Positions 34,205 to 42,225 of a stretch of DNA of 64,000 nucleotides are shown piece by piece. Both the position numbers and the translations under genes were made by a program. The notes beneath the pieces were generated by a model, which saw only the letters and a list, made by a program, of their open reading frames with translations, made no database searches and was not told the origin of the DNA. Positions within the stretch are counted from its first letter, which is position 1. Each line of letters starts with the position of its first letter. This DNA is from Alphaproteobacteria bacterium (GTDB lineage Bacteria; Pseudomonadota; Alphaproteobacteria; Reyranellales; Reyranellaceae). Location: assembly GCA_017308235.1 (NCBI GenBank), contig JAFKFL010000029.1, positions 1 through 64,000 on the forward strand. The letters run 5' to 3'.

Positions 34205-34216
34205 GTGTATATGCAC
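34205..34216. promoter_or_regulatory. Candidate MarR operator
   Basis: GTGTATATGCAC is a 12-base inverted repeat matching at five of six symmetric positions, AT-rich in the centre as in MarR sites. It lies in the 78-base divergent region between the MarR gene and the thioesterase gene, 23 bases upstream of the latter's start. Confidence 0.35.
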
Positions 34217-34239
34217 GTAATGCTGACGAGGAGAACGGA

Positions 34240-34716
34240 ATGAAGATGCCCGAGGTGGGCTTCGGCGTGGTGCCGATCGAGCAAGTTCGCGGCATGGACG
34301 GCCTGACGCTGTTCGACGAGATCAGGGCAGGGCGCCTGCCGGCGCCGCCGCTTGCCAAGGTGCTCGGATTCTGGATCGACGAGGTGGAGGCCGGCCGCGT
34401 GGTCTTCGCTTATGAGCCTGTGATCGACCATTACAATCCGATCGGCAGCGTCCATGGCGGCATCGCCGCGACCTTGCTCGACTCGGTGATGGGTTGCTCC
34501 GTCCATACCCAGCTGAAGGCCGGCGTCGGCTACACCACGGTCGAAATCAAGATCAACTATGTGCGCGCCATGACCGACAAGACCGGCCGCGTCCGTGCCG
34601 AGGGCAAGGTGATCAACCTCGGCTCGCGCATCGCCACCGCGGAGGGACGGCTGACCGACGCGGCCGGGAAGTTGCTGGCCCACGGCACGACCACCTGCCT
34701 GCTGTTCCCGATCTGA
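34240..34716 (+). CDS. PaaI-family hotdog thioesterase
   Basis: 158 residues. Hotdog-fold core with YNPIGSVHGGIAATLLDSVMGCSVHT, the PaaI/4HBT-2 signature (HGG and D in LLDS), followed by TVEIKINYVRAM and GRVRAEGKVINLGSRIATAEGRLTDAAGKLLAHGTTTCLL. It hydrolyses acyl- or aryl-CoA thioesters. GAGGAGAA precedes the ATG. Divergent from the MarR regulator; 24 bases before the CDF transporter gene. Confidence 0.9.
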   Translation: MKMPEVGFGVVPIEQVRGMDGLTLFDEIRAGRLPAPPLAKVLGFWIDEVEAGRVVFAYEPVIDHYNPIGSVHGGIAATLLDSVMGCSVHTQLKAGVGYTTVEIKINYVRAMTDKTGRVRAEGKVINLGSRIATAEGRLTDAAGKLLAHGTTTCLLFPI

Positions 34717-34740
34717 GGCGAAAATGCGCTAGGCTGCGGC

Positions 34741-35649
34741 ATGCCCGATGCCGTAGCCGAACAGCGCATCCTGAAGCTCTCGATCGGCGTGACGATTGTC
34801 CTCGCGCTGTTCGGGCTCGCTTTCGGTCTTGTCTCGGGCTCGCTCTCGATCGTGTTCGACGGCGTCTTCTCGGTGATCGATGCGGCGATGTCGGGACTGG
34901 CGCTGTTCGTGTCGCGGTTGGTCACGCGGCAGACCGAGAACCGCCGCTTCCAATTCGGCTTCTGGCACATCGAGCCGATGGTGCTCGCCTTCAATGGCGG
35001 CACGCTGATGCTGCTCTGCTTCTATGCGTTCGTGAATGCGATCGGCAGCTTTCTCGCCGGCGGTCGTCAGCTCGCCTTCGATTGGGCGATGGCCTATGCC
35101 GTCGTGGTCTGTGCCGGCTGCTTCGGTATGTATTTCTACCAGCGCCGCGCCAATCGGCGCATCGGCTCCGACTTTGTCCAGCTCGACGCCCAGAGCTGGT
35201 TGATGTCGGCATTGATCACCTCGGCGCTGCTGGTTGCCTTCCTCGCCGCGATCATGGCCAAAGGGACGAGCTTCGATCCGTGGCTGCCTTATGTCGATCC
35301 GGTGGTGCTGGCAGTCTTATCGCTCTGCCTCATCTTCGTGCCGGTGCGTACCGTGCGTCGGGCTTTGACGGAGATCCTGCTGATTACGCCTCCCGATCTC
35401 GACGAGCATGTGAGGAGCGTGATGAAGCGCGTCGTCGAGGAATACAGGTTCCTGTCGTTCACGAGTTACGTCGCCAAAGTCGGGCGCGCGCAGTTCATCG
35501 AGATCCATATCGCGGTGAATCCCAAATGGCCGGTCGACAGTGTCGCCACCGCCGACGCGGTCCGCCGCGAGATCGCCGAGGCGCTGGGCGGAGAAGGCCC
35601 CGACCGCTGGCTCACCATCGACTTCACGGCCGATCCGCACTGGCTCTAG
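34741..35649 (+). CDS. Cation diffusion facilitator family transporter
   Basis: 302 residues: four to six membrane helices (about 12-190) and a cytoplasmic ferredoxin-like C-terminal domain (about 205-302). Metal-site candidates are FDGVFSVIDAAM in helix 2 and QLDAQSWLMSA in helix 5. Such CDF proteins exchange Zn, Fe or Mn for protons at the inner membrane; helix 2 has Asp-x4-Asp rather than the common His-x3-Asp, so specificity is open. Followed by apaG. Confidence 0.85.
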   Translation: MPDAVAEQRILKLSIGVTIVLALFGLAFGLVSGSLSIVFDGVFSVIDAAMSGLALFVSRLVTRQTENRRFQFGFWHIEPMVLAFNGGTLMLLCFYAFVNAIGSFLAGGRQLAFDWAMAYAVVVCAGCFGMYFYQRRANRRIGSDFVQLDAQSWLMSALITSALLVAFLAAIMAKGTSFDPWLPYVDPVVLAVLSLCLIFVPVRTVRRALTEILLITPPDLDEHVRSVMKRVVEEYRFLSFTSYVAKVGRAQFIEIHIAVNPKWPVDSVATADAVRREIAEALGGEGPDRWLTIDFTADPHWL

Positions 35650-35725
35650 CTCACGATCTCGGGAGCTTGCGGCATTTGACCTTTTGGCGGGAAAATCCCA
35701 TGTCTTTGGGATCAAGGGTGGTTCG

Positions 35726-36124
35726 TTGTCCGTATACGTCGCTACAACCCGTGCCATTAGCGTGACCGTCCGGCCGCAATATCTGCCCGATCAGTCGGAT
35801 CCGGCGAAGTCGCAATTTGTGTGGGCCTATCAAGTCCGCATTGAGAATAAGGGTGATGTTACCGTGCAGCTTCGCAGCCGGCACTGGAAGATCACCGATG
35901 GGCTGGGGCGGCGTCAGGAAGTCAAAGGAGCCGGCGTGGTCGGCAAAACGCCGCGGCTGCGGCCTGGAGAGATGTTCGAGTACACGTCAGGCACTCCGCT
36001 CTCCACGTCGTCCGGCTTCATGGGTGGCACCTACCAGATGGTGAGCGAGGCGGGCGAGAATTTCGATATCGAGATTCCGACTTTCTCGCTCGACACCCCT
36101 AACGACTCGCGACAGCTTAACTAG
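35726..36124 (+). CDS. apaG: ApaG protein (ApaG/DUF525 domain)
   Basis: 132 residues, family length. ISVTVRPQYLPDQSDPAKSQFVWAYQVRIEN and the C-terminal GVVGKTPRLRPGEMFEYTSGTPLSTSSGFMGGTYQM are unmistakable. The fold is an immunoglobulin-like beta sandwich; its role in Co/Mg efflux is genetic and not understood. No ATG exists in frame near the start: I chose TTG at 35726, where AGGGTGG lies four bases upstream and the length fits. The long frame upstream reads through the CDF gene and is spurious. Confidence 0.9.
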   Translation: MSVYVATTRAISVTVRPQYLPDQSDPAKSQFVWAYQVRIENKGDVTVQLRSRHWKITDGLGRRQEVKGAGVVGKTPRLRPGEMFEYTSGTPLSTSSGFMGGTYQMVSEAGENFDIEIPTFSLDTPNDSRQLN

Positions 36125-36158
36125 GCTGGGGTTTGCGACGGCATTGGAGAGGAAGGCA

Positions 36159-36785
36159 ATGAACAGGATTCTGAAGAAGAGCGACATGGTCTCACTTGCC
36201 ACCGGCATCGCCCGGCCGTCGCGCGAAGAGGCGGAGGAGGCGGTGCGAACGCTGATCCGCTGGGCCGGCGACGATCCCGAACGCGAAGGCCTGGTCGGCA
36301 CGCCGGACCGCGTGGTGCGTGCCTATGAGGAATTTTTCGGCGGGTACGACGAGGATCCGCGAGAGATGCTGCAGCGCACCTTCGAGGAAGTCGAAGGCTA
36401 CGACGAGGTCGTGATGCTGCGCGACATCCGCCTCGAATCGCATTGCGAGCACCACATGGTGCCGATCATCGGCAAGGTCCACATCGGTTATCTTCCCGAT
36501 CGGCGCGTGGTCGGCATCAGCAAGCTTGCGCGTGTCGTTGATGCCTACGCGCGTCGCCTGCAGATCCAGGAGAAGCTCACCGCGCAGATCGCCAATACCT
36601 TGCAGGAAGTGCTGCAGCCGCGCGGCGTTGCCGTCGTCATCGAAGCGGCACACCAGTGCATGACCACCCGCGGCGTGCACAAGTCCGACGTTGCCATGGT
36701 CACCAGCCGCATGCTGGGCGCTTTCCGCGACAATGGCGAGACGCGGCGCGAATTCCTGACTATGATCGGCCGCACATCCACTTGA
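36159..36785 (+). CDS. folE: GTP cyclohydrolase I
   Basis: 208 residues from ATG 36159 with AGGAAGG upstream. Zn ligands C96, H99 (ESHCEHH) and C167 (AHQCMTTRGV) are present, with GKVHIGYLPDRRVVGISKLARVVDAYARRLQIQE. It converts GTP to dihydroneopterin triphosphate, the first step of tetrahydrofolate synthesis. Followed 17 bases later by argE on the same strand with no obvious metabolic link. Confidence 0.96.
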   Translation: MNRILKKSDMVSLATGIARPSREEAEEAVRTLIRWAGDDPEREGLVGTPDRVVRAYEEFFGGYDEDPREMLQRTFEEVEGYDEVVMLRDIRLESHCEHHMVPIIGKVHIGYLPDRRVVGISKLARVVDAYARRLQIQEKLTAQIANTLQEVLQPRGVAVVIEAAHQCMTTRGVHKSDVAMVTSRMLGAFRDNGETRREFLTMIGRTST

Positions 36786-36802
36786 TTGCAGACAAGGGTA
36801 CC

Positions 36803-37972
36803 ATGGCTGGGGAGATCGTCGATTCCATCGAAATGCTGCGTCGTCTCGTGGCGTTCGATACCACCTCACGCAACTCCAACCTGGCGCTGATCGAGTACGT
36901 CCAGAACTACCTCAAGGGGCACGGTGTCGATTCGAAGCTTGTGCCCAGCGAGGATGGCAAGAAAGCCAATCTGTTCGCGACAGTCGGGCCGCAGGTCGCG
37001 GGCGGCGTCGTGCTGTCCGGCCATACCGACGTGGTGCCGGTCGATGGCCAGCCGTGGGACACGGATCCGTGGACGCTGACGCTCAAGGACGGGAAGTATC
37101 ACGCTCGCGGCACCTGCGACATGAAGGCCTTCTCCGCCATCGCGCTCGCCCGGCTGCCGGACTTCCTGAAGGCGAAGCTCAAGCGGCCGATCCATTTCGC
37201 GCTTTCGTACGATGAGGAGGTGGGCTGCGTCGGCGCCCATTCGCTGGCCGCCCGCATGGCCTCCGAAGTGCCGAAGCCCCGGGCCATCATCATCGGCGAG
37301 CCGACCATGATGACCGTGGTGCACGCGCATAAGGGTGCGCAGATCTACATCACCAAGTTCACCGGCTTCGAGGCGCATTCCTCGATGACGCATCTTGGCG
37401 TGAGCGCGATCCACTTCGCCGGCGAATTCATCCACTACCTCAACCGCGTTCAGGACGAGCTTGAAGCTGCGGCGCCCAAGAACAGCGAGTTCATGCCGCC
37501 GGAAGCGACCTTCAATGTCGGCACGATCTTGGGCGGCACGGCCGGCAACATCCTGGCACGCGAGTGCGAGGTGCTCTGGGGATACCGCGAGCTTCCAGGC
37601 CGGCCGATCGACGAGTTGGGCGAGCGTGCACAGAAGTGGCTCAAGGAGGAGCTGCTGCCCAAGATGAAGGCCAAGCACCCGGCCGCTGCGATCGACACCG
37701 TGCTGCGCTCCTCGACGCCTGCTTTCTCGCCTGAAGGCAATGATGAGGCCAAGGCGCTGGCGCGAAGCTGGTCGGGCTCGAACACGGTAGGCAGCGTGGT
37801 TTATGGCACCGAGGCCGGCATCTTCAAGAAGACGCTCGGCGTGCCGACCGTGGTCTGCGGCCCGGGTGACATCGCCCAGGCGCATCAGCCTAACGAGTAC
37901 ATCCTCGCTTCGCAGGTCGAGGCGTGCGAGGGCTTCATGACACGCATGCTTGAATGGGCCTGCCGCGACTAG
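36803..37972 (+). CDS. argE: Acetylornithine deacetylase
   Basis: 389 residues, M20 peptidase family. Metal and catalytic motifs: VVLSGHTDVVPVDGQPW (His, Asp), ARGTCDMKAFSA (Asp), ALSYDEEVGCVGAHSL (Glu pair), and IAQAHQPNEYI (His) at the C terminus. It frees ornithine from N-acetylornithine in arginine synthesis. AAGGG precedes the ATG at 36803; the longer open frame overlaps folE and is not used. argD and argF are on the other strand three to five kb away, so arginine genes are clustered. Confidence 0.93.
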   Translation: MAGEIVDSIEMLRRLVAFDTTSRNSNLALIEYVQNYLKGHGVDSKLVPSEDGKKANLFATVGPQVAGGVVLSGHTDVVPVDGQPWDTDPWTLTLKDGKYHARGTCDMKAFSAIALARLPDFLKAKLKRPIHFALSYDEEVGCVGAHSLAARMASEVPKPRAIIIGEPTMMTVVHAHKGAQIYITKFTGFEAHSSMTHLGVSAIHFAGEFIHYLNRVQDELEAAAPKNSEFMPPEATFNVGTILGGTAGNILARECEVLWGYRELPGRPIDELGERAQKWLKEELLPKMKAKHPAAAIDTVLRSSTPAFSPEGNDEAKALARSWSGSNTVGSVVYGTEAGIFKKTLGVPTVVCGPGDIAQAHQPNEYILASQVEACEGFMTRMLEWACRD

Positions 37973-38049
37973 CTCTGGTCGCCAACGTGTAACCTGATTT
38001 TCGGCATCTCTGCTGCGCGCGGGCTCCAGCGAAGGGTTGAACGAACAGC

Positions 38050-38910
38050 ATGAGCAACAAGCCGACAGTGGCGCCGGACAGCACGGCGGTCAGGGTCGCC
38101 CTGTGGCGCGCGCTGCACGTCGAGGTCGATCCGCTGCCGCATGTGCTCGAGGACGTAGTCGGTCTCAAGCTGGTCGATCCCGACGAGGGCTGGCGCAACC
38201 GGCCCGATATGGACCCGACCTTCACGCGTCTTTTCCGCGCCTCCATCGTGGCCCGTGCCCGTTTCATCGAGGATCTGGTCGTGGAGCAGGCGACCCGCGG
38301 CGTCGGCCAGTATGTCCTTCTTGGCGCGGGTCTCGACACTTTCGCTCAGCGCCGGCCGGAGATCGCCTCAGGACTTCGGATCTTCGAGGTCGACCAGGCT
38401 GGTCCCCAGGCCTGGAAGCGGCAGCGACTGATCGAACTCGGCTTCGGTGTGCCAGGCGAGTTGAGGTTTGTCCCCGTCGATTTCGAGGCGGATGGCGCCT
38501 GGTGGCAGGGGCTGGCGACCGCCGATTTCGATCCGGCCCAGCCGGCGGTCGTGGCGTCCACCGGCGTCAGCATGTACCTCACCATGGATGCCATCGCGGC
38601 CACGCTGCGTCAGGTGGCGACGCTGGCGCCGGGATCCACCTTTGCCATGACGTTCCTGATGCCGCTCGAACTCGCAGACCCCGAGGTGCGTCCGGGGTTG
38701 CAGCGCGCGGCGGAGGGTGCGCGCGCAAGCGGCACGCCGTTCATCAGCTTCTTCACGCCTCCGGAGATACTGTCCCTGGCTCGCGATGCTGGCTTCAAAG
38801 ACGCCCGCCACGTGTCGGCCGCTGCTCTTGCCGAACGATACTTCACCGGGCGAACAGATGGCCTCCGTCCACCCAACAATACGGAAGAGTTGCTGGTCGC
38901 GACGACCTAG
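38050..38910 (+). CDS. Class I SAM-dependent methyltransferase (leucine carboxyl methyltransferase type)
   Basis: 286 residues of the PPM1/LCMT-like TIGR00027 group. SAM-site motif YVLLGAGLDTFAQR and ARARFIEDLVVEQATRGVGQ fit, with FEVDQAGPQAWKRQRL and VASTGVSMYLTMDAIAATLRQV. In bacteria these methylate carboxyl groups of unknown small acids or polyketides. It stands alone, converging on hslO. Confidence 0.85.
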   Translation: MSNKPTVAPDSTAVRVALWRALHVEVDPLPHVLEDVVGLKLVDPDEGWRNRPDMDPTFTRLFRASIVARARFIEDLVVEQATRGVGQYVLLGAGLDTFAQRRPEIASGLRIFEVDQAGPQAWKRQRLIELGFGVPGELRFVPVDFEADGAWWQGLATADFDPAQPAVVASTGVSMYLTMDAIAATLRQVATLAPGSTFAMTFLMPLELADPEVRPGLQRAAEGARASGTPFISFFTPPEILSLARDAGFKDARHVSAAALAERYFTGRTDGLRPPNNTEELLVATT

Positions 38911-38931
38911 CGCTTTACGTCGATCGCCTGA

Positions 38932-39900
38932 CTACGCTGCCGAGGCGTAGATCCGATCGAGGTCGTTGTCGTCGTAGATGTATTCGGTCGAGCAGAACTC
39001 GCACTTCACCGCGACACGGTTGTTCTTGTCGCGCAGGTCGTCGAGTTCCTCGCGTCTGATTGAGCGCAACACCCGGTCGATTCGCCCGCGACTGCAGCGG
39101 CATCGCGCGCTGAAGGCGCGACGCCCGAACACGCGCGGCTGCTCCTGATGGAACAGCCGATAGAGCAAATGCGTGGCCGGCAGCTCGGCGTCCAGCATCT
39201 CGGCGTCGGTAGCCGAGGCCATCAGGACCACGGCCTTGCGCCAGTCGTCCTCGCGCTGCTCGGCGTCGATGTCGAGACGACCGGCGTCGAACTCCGGCAT
39301 CTGCTGCACCATGAGCGCCGCCGCGCGCCAATGCGCGGTACCATCTTGGACGATGCGGCGTGCGGCGATCTTGATGCCGGTGGGCAGCTGCTCGGATTGG
39401 CGGAAGTAGGTGTGGGCGCAGTCGGCCAGTGTCGGGCCCTCGAGCGGCACCACGCCCTGGTAGCGCTCGGTATGCTGGCCCTGGTCGACGGTGAAGGCGA
39501 GCCGCCCGCGGCCAAACAGCTTCGGCACATAGCCTTCCGGTGCCTCGCTGTTGCCGGCACCCAGCGCCACGGCGAGCTTCCAGGAATCGAACTGGGCATA
39601 GCCGCGTAGCGCACCGTCGGTGGTGAGGTCGGTGACCAGCAGCCGGATCGGCCCGTCGCCCGAGATCTGCAGCGTGAAGATGCCGTCGTATTTCAGCGAG
39701 GTGGCGAGCGCCGCGCACAGCACCATCGCTTCGGCGAGCGGCCGCGCCACAGCCAAAGGATAGCCGTGGCGTTCGATCACGGCATCGAGGGTGGGACCCA
39801 GCCGCACCAGACGACCTCGCACTCCCAGCGCATCGAGCTGGAAGGGCAGGGCGTGATCGTCGTCGGAAGCCGGGGGGAAGCCTTCCGACGGCGTGTTCAC
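38932..39900 (-). CDS. hslO: Hsp33 redox-regulated chaperone
   Basis: 322 residues with a GTG start at 39898-39900; GAGGG, overlapping the argF stop, lies seven bases upstream. The C-terminal Zn switch has CRC (RCRCSRG) and CEFC, the four Cys that bind Zn and form disulfides on oxidation. It is a cytoplasmic holdase activated by oxidative unfolding. It starts ten bases after argF, the argD-argF-hslO order being conserved in alphaproteobacteria. Confidence 0.95.
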   Translation of the reverse strand: MNTPSEGFPPASDDDHALPFQLDALGVRGRLVRLGPTLDAVIERHGYPLAVARPLAEAMVLCAALATSLKYDGIFTLQISGDGPIRLLVTDLTTDGALRGYAQFDSWKLAVALGAGNSEAPEGYVPKLFGRGRLAFTVDQGQHTERYQGVVPLEGPTLADCAHTYFRQSEQLPTGIKIAARRIVQDGTAHWRAAALMVQQMPEFDAGRLDIDAEQREDDWRKAVVLMASATDAEMLDAELPATHLLYRLFHQEQPRVFGRRAFSARCRCSRGRIDRVLRSIRREELDDLRDKNNRVAVKCEFCSTEYIYDDNDLDRIYASAA

Positions 39901-39910
39901 GGGTTCGCCC

Positions 39911-40837
39911 TCATGAAAGACACCAGGCGAGAATGCTCTTCTGGGCGTGCAGGCGGTTCTCCGCCTCGTCGAACACCACCGACTGCGGGCCGTCGATCAC
40001 GTCGACCGTGACCTCCTCGCCGCGATGGGCGGGCAGGCAGTGCATGAAGATGGCATCGGGTTTGGCCTGCTTCATCAATCGCCCGTCGACCTGGTAGCCG
40101 CGCAGGAGATTGTGTCGTCGTGCGGCGCTCGAGCTTTGCGGATCCTCATCGCCCATCGACACCCAGGTGTCGGTGACGACGCAATCCGCATTGCGCACGA
40201 TCGCCTCCGGATCGTGGCCGATGGTGATGCGGCCTTTCGACTTCTCGGCCCACTGCACGACATCGGTCGGCGGTGTGAGCTCCGGCGGACAAGCAACGCG
40301 CAGCTCGAAGTCGAACTGCACGGCGGCGTGAATCCATGACGTCGCCATGTTGTTGCCATCGCCCGACCAGGCGATCGCCTTGCCCTGGATCGGGCCGCGA
40401 TGCTCTTCGTAGGTCATGACATCGGCCATGAGCTGGCACGGATGGGTCTTGTCGGTGAGCCCGTTGATCACCGGCACGGTCGCGTATTTTGCCATCTCGA
40501 GGAGTTTCTCCTCGACGGTGGTGCGCATCATGATGATGTCGACATAGCGCGAGAGCACGCGCGCGGTGTCGGCGATGGTCTCGCCGCGGCCAAGCTGAGT
40601 GTCGGTACGGCCGAGCATGATGGTCTGGCCGCCCAGCTCGCGCATGCCGACTTCGAACGACACGCGCGTACGTGTCGACGGCTTCTCGAAGATCATGGCG
40701 AGCGTCTTGCCGCCCAACGGCTTGTCGTGCCCGCCGTTGGAACGCGCCTTTTTCATCGCCTTGCCGTGATCCAGGATCTGGCGAAGCGTCTTGGGATCGA
40801 CCTGGTCAAGGTCGAGGAAATGCTTGGGTGCCGCCAT
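39911..40837 (-). CDS. argF: Ornithine carbamoyltransferase
   Basis: 308 residues. Carbamoyl-phosphate site FEKPSTRTRVSFE, ornithine-binding FMHCLPAHRGEEV and EAENRLHAQKSIL C terminus are all present; also ARVLSRYVDIIMMR. It makes citrulline from ornithine and carbamoyl phosphate. Five bases separate it from argD and ten from hslO, so the three form one operon. Confidence 0.96.
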   Translation of the reverse strand: MAAPKHFLDLDQVDPKTLRQILDHGKAMKKARSNGGHDKPLGGKTLAMIFEKPSTRTRVSFEVGMRELGGQTIMLGRTDTQLGRGETIADTARVLSRYVDIIMMRTTVEEKLLEMAKYATVPVINGLTDKTHPCQLMADVMTYEEHRGPIQGKAIAWSGDGNNMATSWIHAAVQFDFELRVACPPELTPPTDVVQWAEKSKGRITIGHDPEAIVRNADCVVTDTWVSMGDEDPQSSSAARRHNLLRGYQVDGRLMKQAKPDAIFMHCLPAHRGEEVTVDVIDGPQSVVFDEAENRLHAQKSILAWCLS

Positions 40838-40842
40838 GACAG

Positions 40843-42030
40843 TTACTCGGCGGCTTTGGCTGCGGTGAACGACTGCGCTGCCTTGTCGAGGATCGCGAGG
40901 CCTTCATCGAGGGCAGCCTTGTCGGCGATCAGTGCCGGGAAGATGCGGATCACGTTCTCGCCCGCGATCGGCACCAAGAGTCCCAGCGACATGAGGCGAT
41001 CGACCATCTCACCTGCCGGGACGACGCAACGCAGCCCTTGCAAAAAGCCGGTCCCGCGCGCCTCGTCGAACACCTTCGGGTGTTTCTTCACCAGCGCCTC
41101 GAGCTGGCTCCTGAGGTACTTGCCGCGCTCGTGCACGCCATCGATGAAGCCCGGCTTCAGCAACTCGTCGAGCACGGCGTTGGCAACGCCGGTGGCCAGC
41201 GGATTGCCGCCGTAGGTCGAGCCGTGCGTGCCCGGCACCATGCCGGCTGCCGCCTTCTCGGTTGCCATGAAGGCGCCGATCGGGAAGCCACCGCCCATGC
41301 CCTTGGCGACCGCCATGACATCGGGCGCCACACCTGACCATTCATAGGCGAAGAGCTTGCCGGTTCGGCCGAAACCCGTGTGGATCTCGTCGTAGAACAG
41401 CAGCAGGCCGAATTCGTCGCACATCGCACGCAACGCCTTCAGGAACTCCGGCGTCGTCTCGCGAATACCGCCTTCGCCCTGGATCGGCTCGACCAGGATG
41501 CCGGCCGTCTCGTCGTCGATCATATCGCGCACGACGTTGGCGTTGTTGAGCGGCGCGTGGCGATAGCCCGCCGCCGGCGGGCCAAAGCCCTCGAGGTATT
41601 TCTCGTTACCGGTGGCGGCGAGCGCGTTCAGCAAGCGGCCGTGGAAGGCCGCCTGGAAGCAGATGATCTTGTAGCGCTGCGGCTTGCCGTTCACGTACTG
41701 ATATTTGCGAATCAGCTTGATGCCGCCCTCGATCGCCTCCGCACCGGAATTGCAGAAGAACATCGTGTCGGCGAAGGTGAGGTCGGCCAGCCGTTGCGCG
41801 AGCTTCTCGCCGTTCCCGACCCGGTAGAGGTTGGAGGTGTGCCATAGCTTGGCACCCTGTTCGGCAAGCGCCTTCACGAGCGCCGGATGGCAGTGGCCCA
41901 GCGCGTTCACGGCGATGCCGGAGGTAAAGTCGACATAACGTCGGCCGTCCGTCGCGTAGAGATAGTTGCCCTCTCCGCGTTCGAACACGACGTCCTTGCG
42001 ACCGTACGTCGGCATCACAGCCGTAATCAC
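40843..42030 (-). CDS. argD: Acetylornithine aminotransferase
   Basis: 395 residues from GTG 42028-42030, chosen because GGAGG lies eight bases upstream and relatives start (M)ITAVMPTYGR; an ATG at 42043-42045 is in frame but has no ribosome binding site. Class III aminotransferase with LLFYDEIHTGFGRTGKLFAYE, PLP Lys in VMAVAKGMGGGFPIGA, and STYGGNPLA. It acts in arginine synthesis, possibly also lysine. First gene of argD-argF-hslO. Confidence 0.93.
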   Translation of the reverse strand: MITAVMPTYGRKDVVFERGEGNYLYATDGRRYVDFTSGIAVNALGHCHPALVKALAEQGAKLWHTSNLYRVGNGEKLAQRLADLTFADTMFFCNSGAEAIEGGIKLIRKYQYVNGKPQRYKIICFQAAFHGRLLNALAATGNEKYLEGFGPPAAGYRHAPLNNANVVRDMIDDETAGILVEPIQGEGGIRETTPEFLKALRAMCDEFGLLLFYDEIHTGFGRTGKLFAYEWSGVAPDVMAVAKGMGGGFPIGAFMATEKAAAGMVPGTHGSTYGGNPLATGVANAVLDELLKPGFIDGVHERGKYLRSQLEALVKKHPKVFDEARGTGFLQGLRCVVPAGEMVDRLMSLGLLVPIAGENVIRIFPALIADKAALDEGLAILDKAAQSFTAAKAAE

Positions 42031-42225
42031 AGCTAGGTCCTCCATCAAAAGTAAAAAGCCCCGCCAAGCCGGCGATTCCGGGCTGGAAACACCGGTTTTG
42101 ACGAGGATAGGCCACTATCAGGCGGGGGTCGGGACGTGTCAACTTTGGCGCACCCGGCCCGTCTCTCCGCCTTGAGGGGCCGAAAACCCTCTGCTAGGAG
42201 ACCCGCAACCCCTCAAGATCATGAC

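Noticed and set aside
34494..35765. 423-codon open frame over the CDF transporter gene
   Set aside because: It is out of frame with the CDF gene and has Arg/Ala-rich composition without motifs. It only appears to offer an ATG for apaG.
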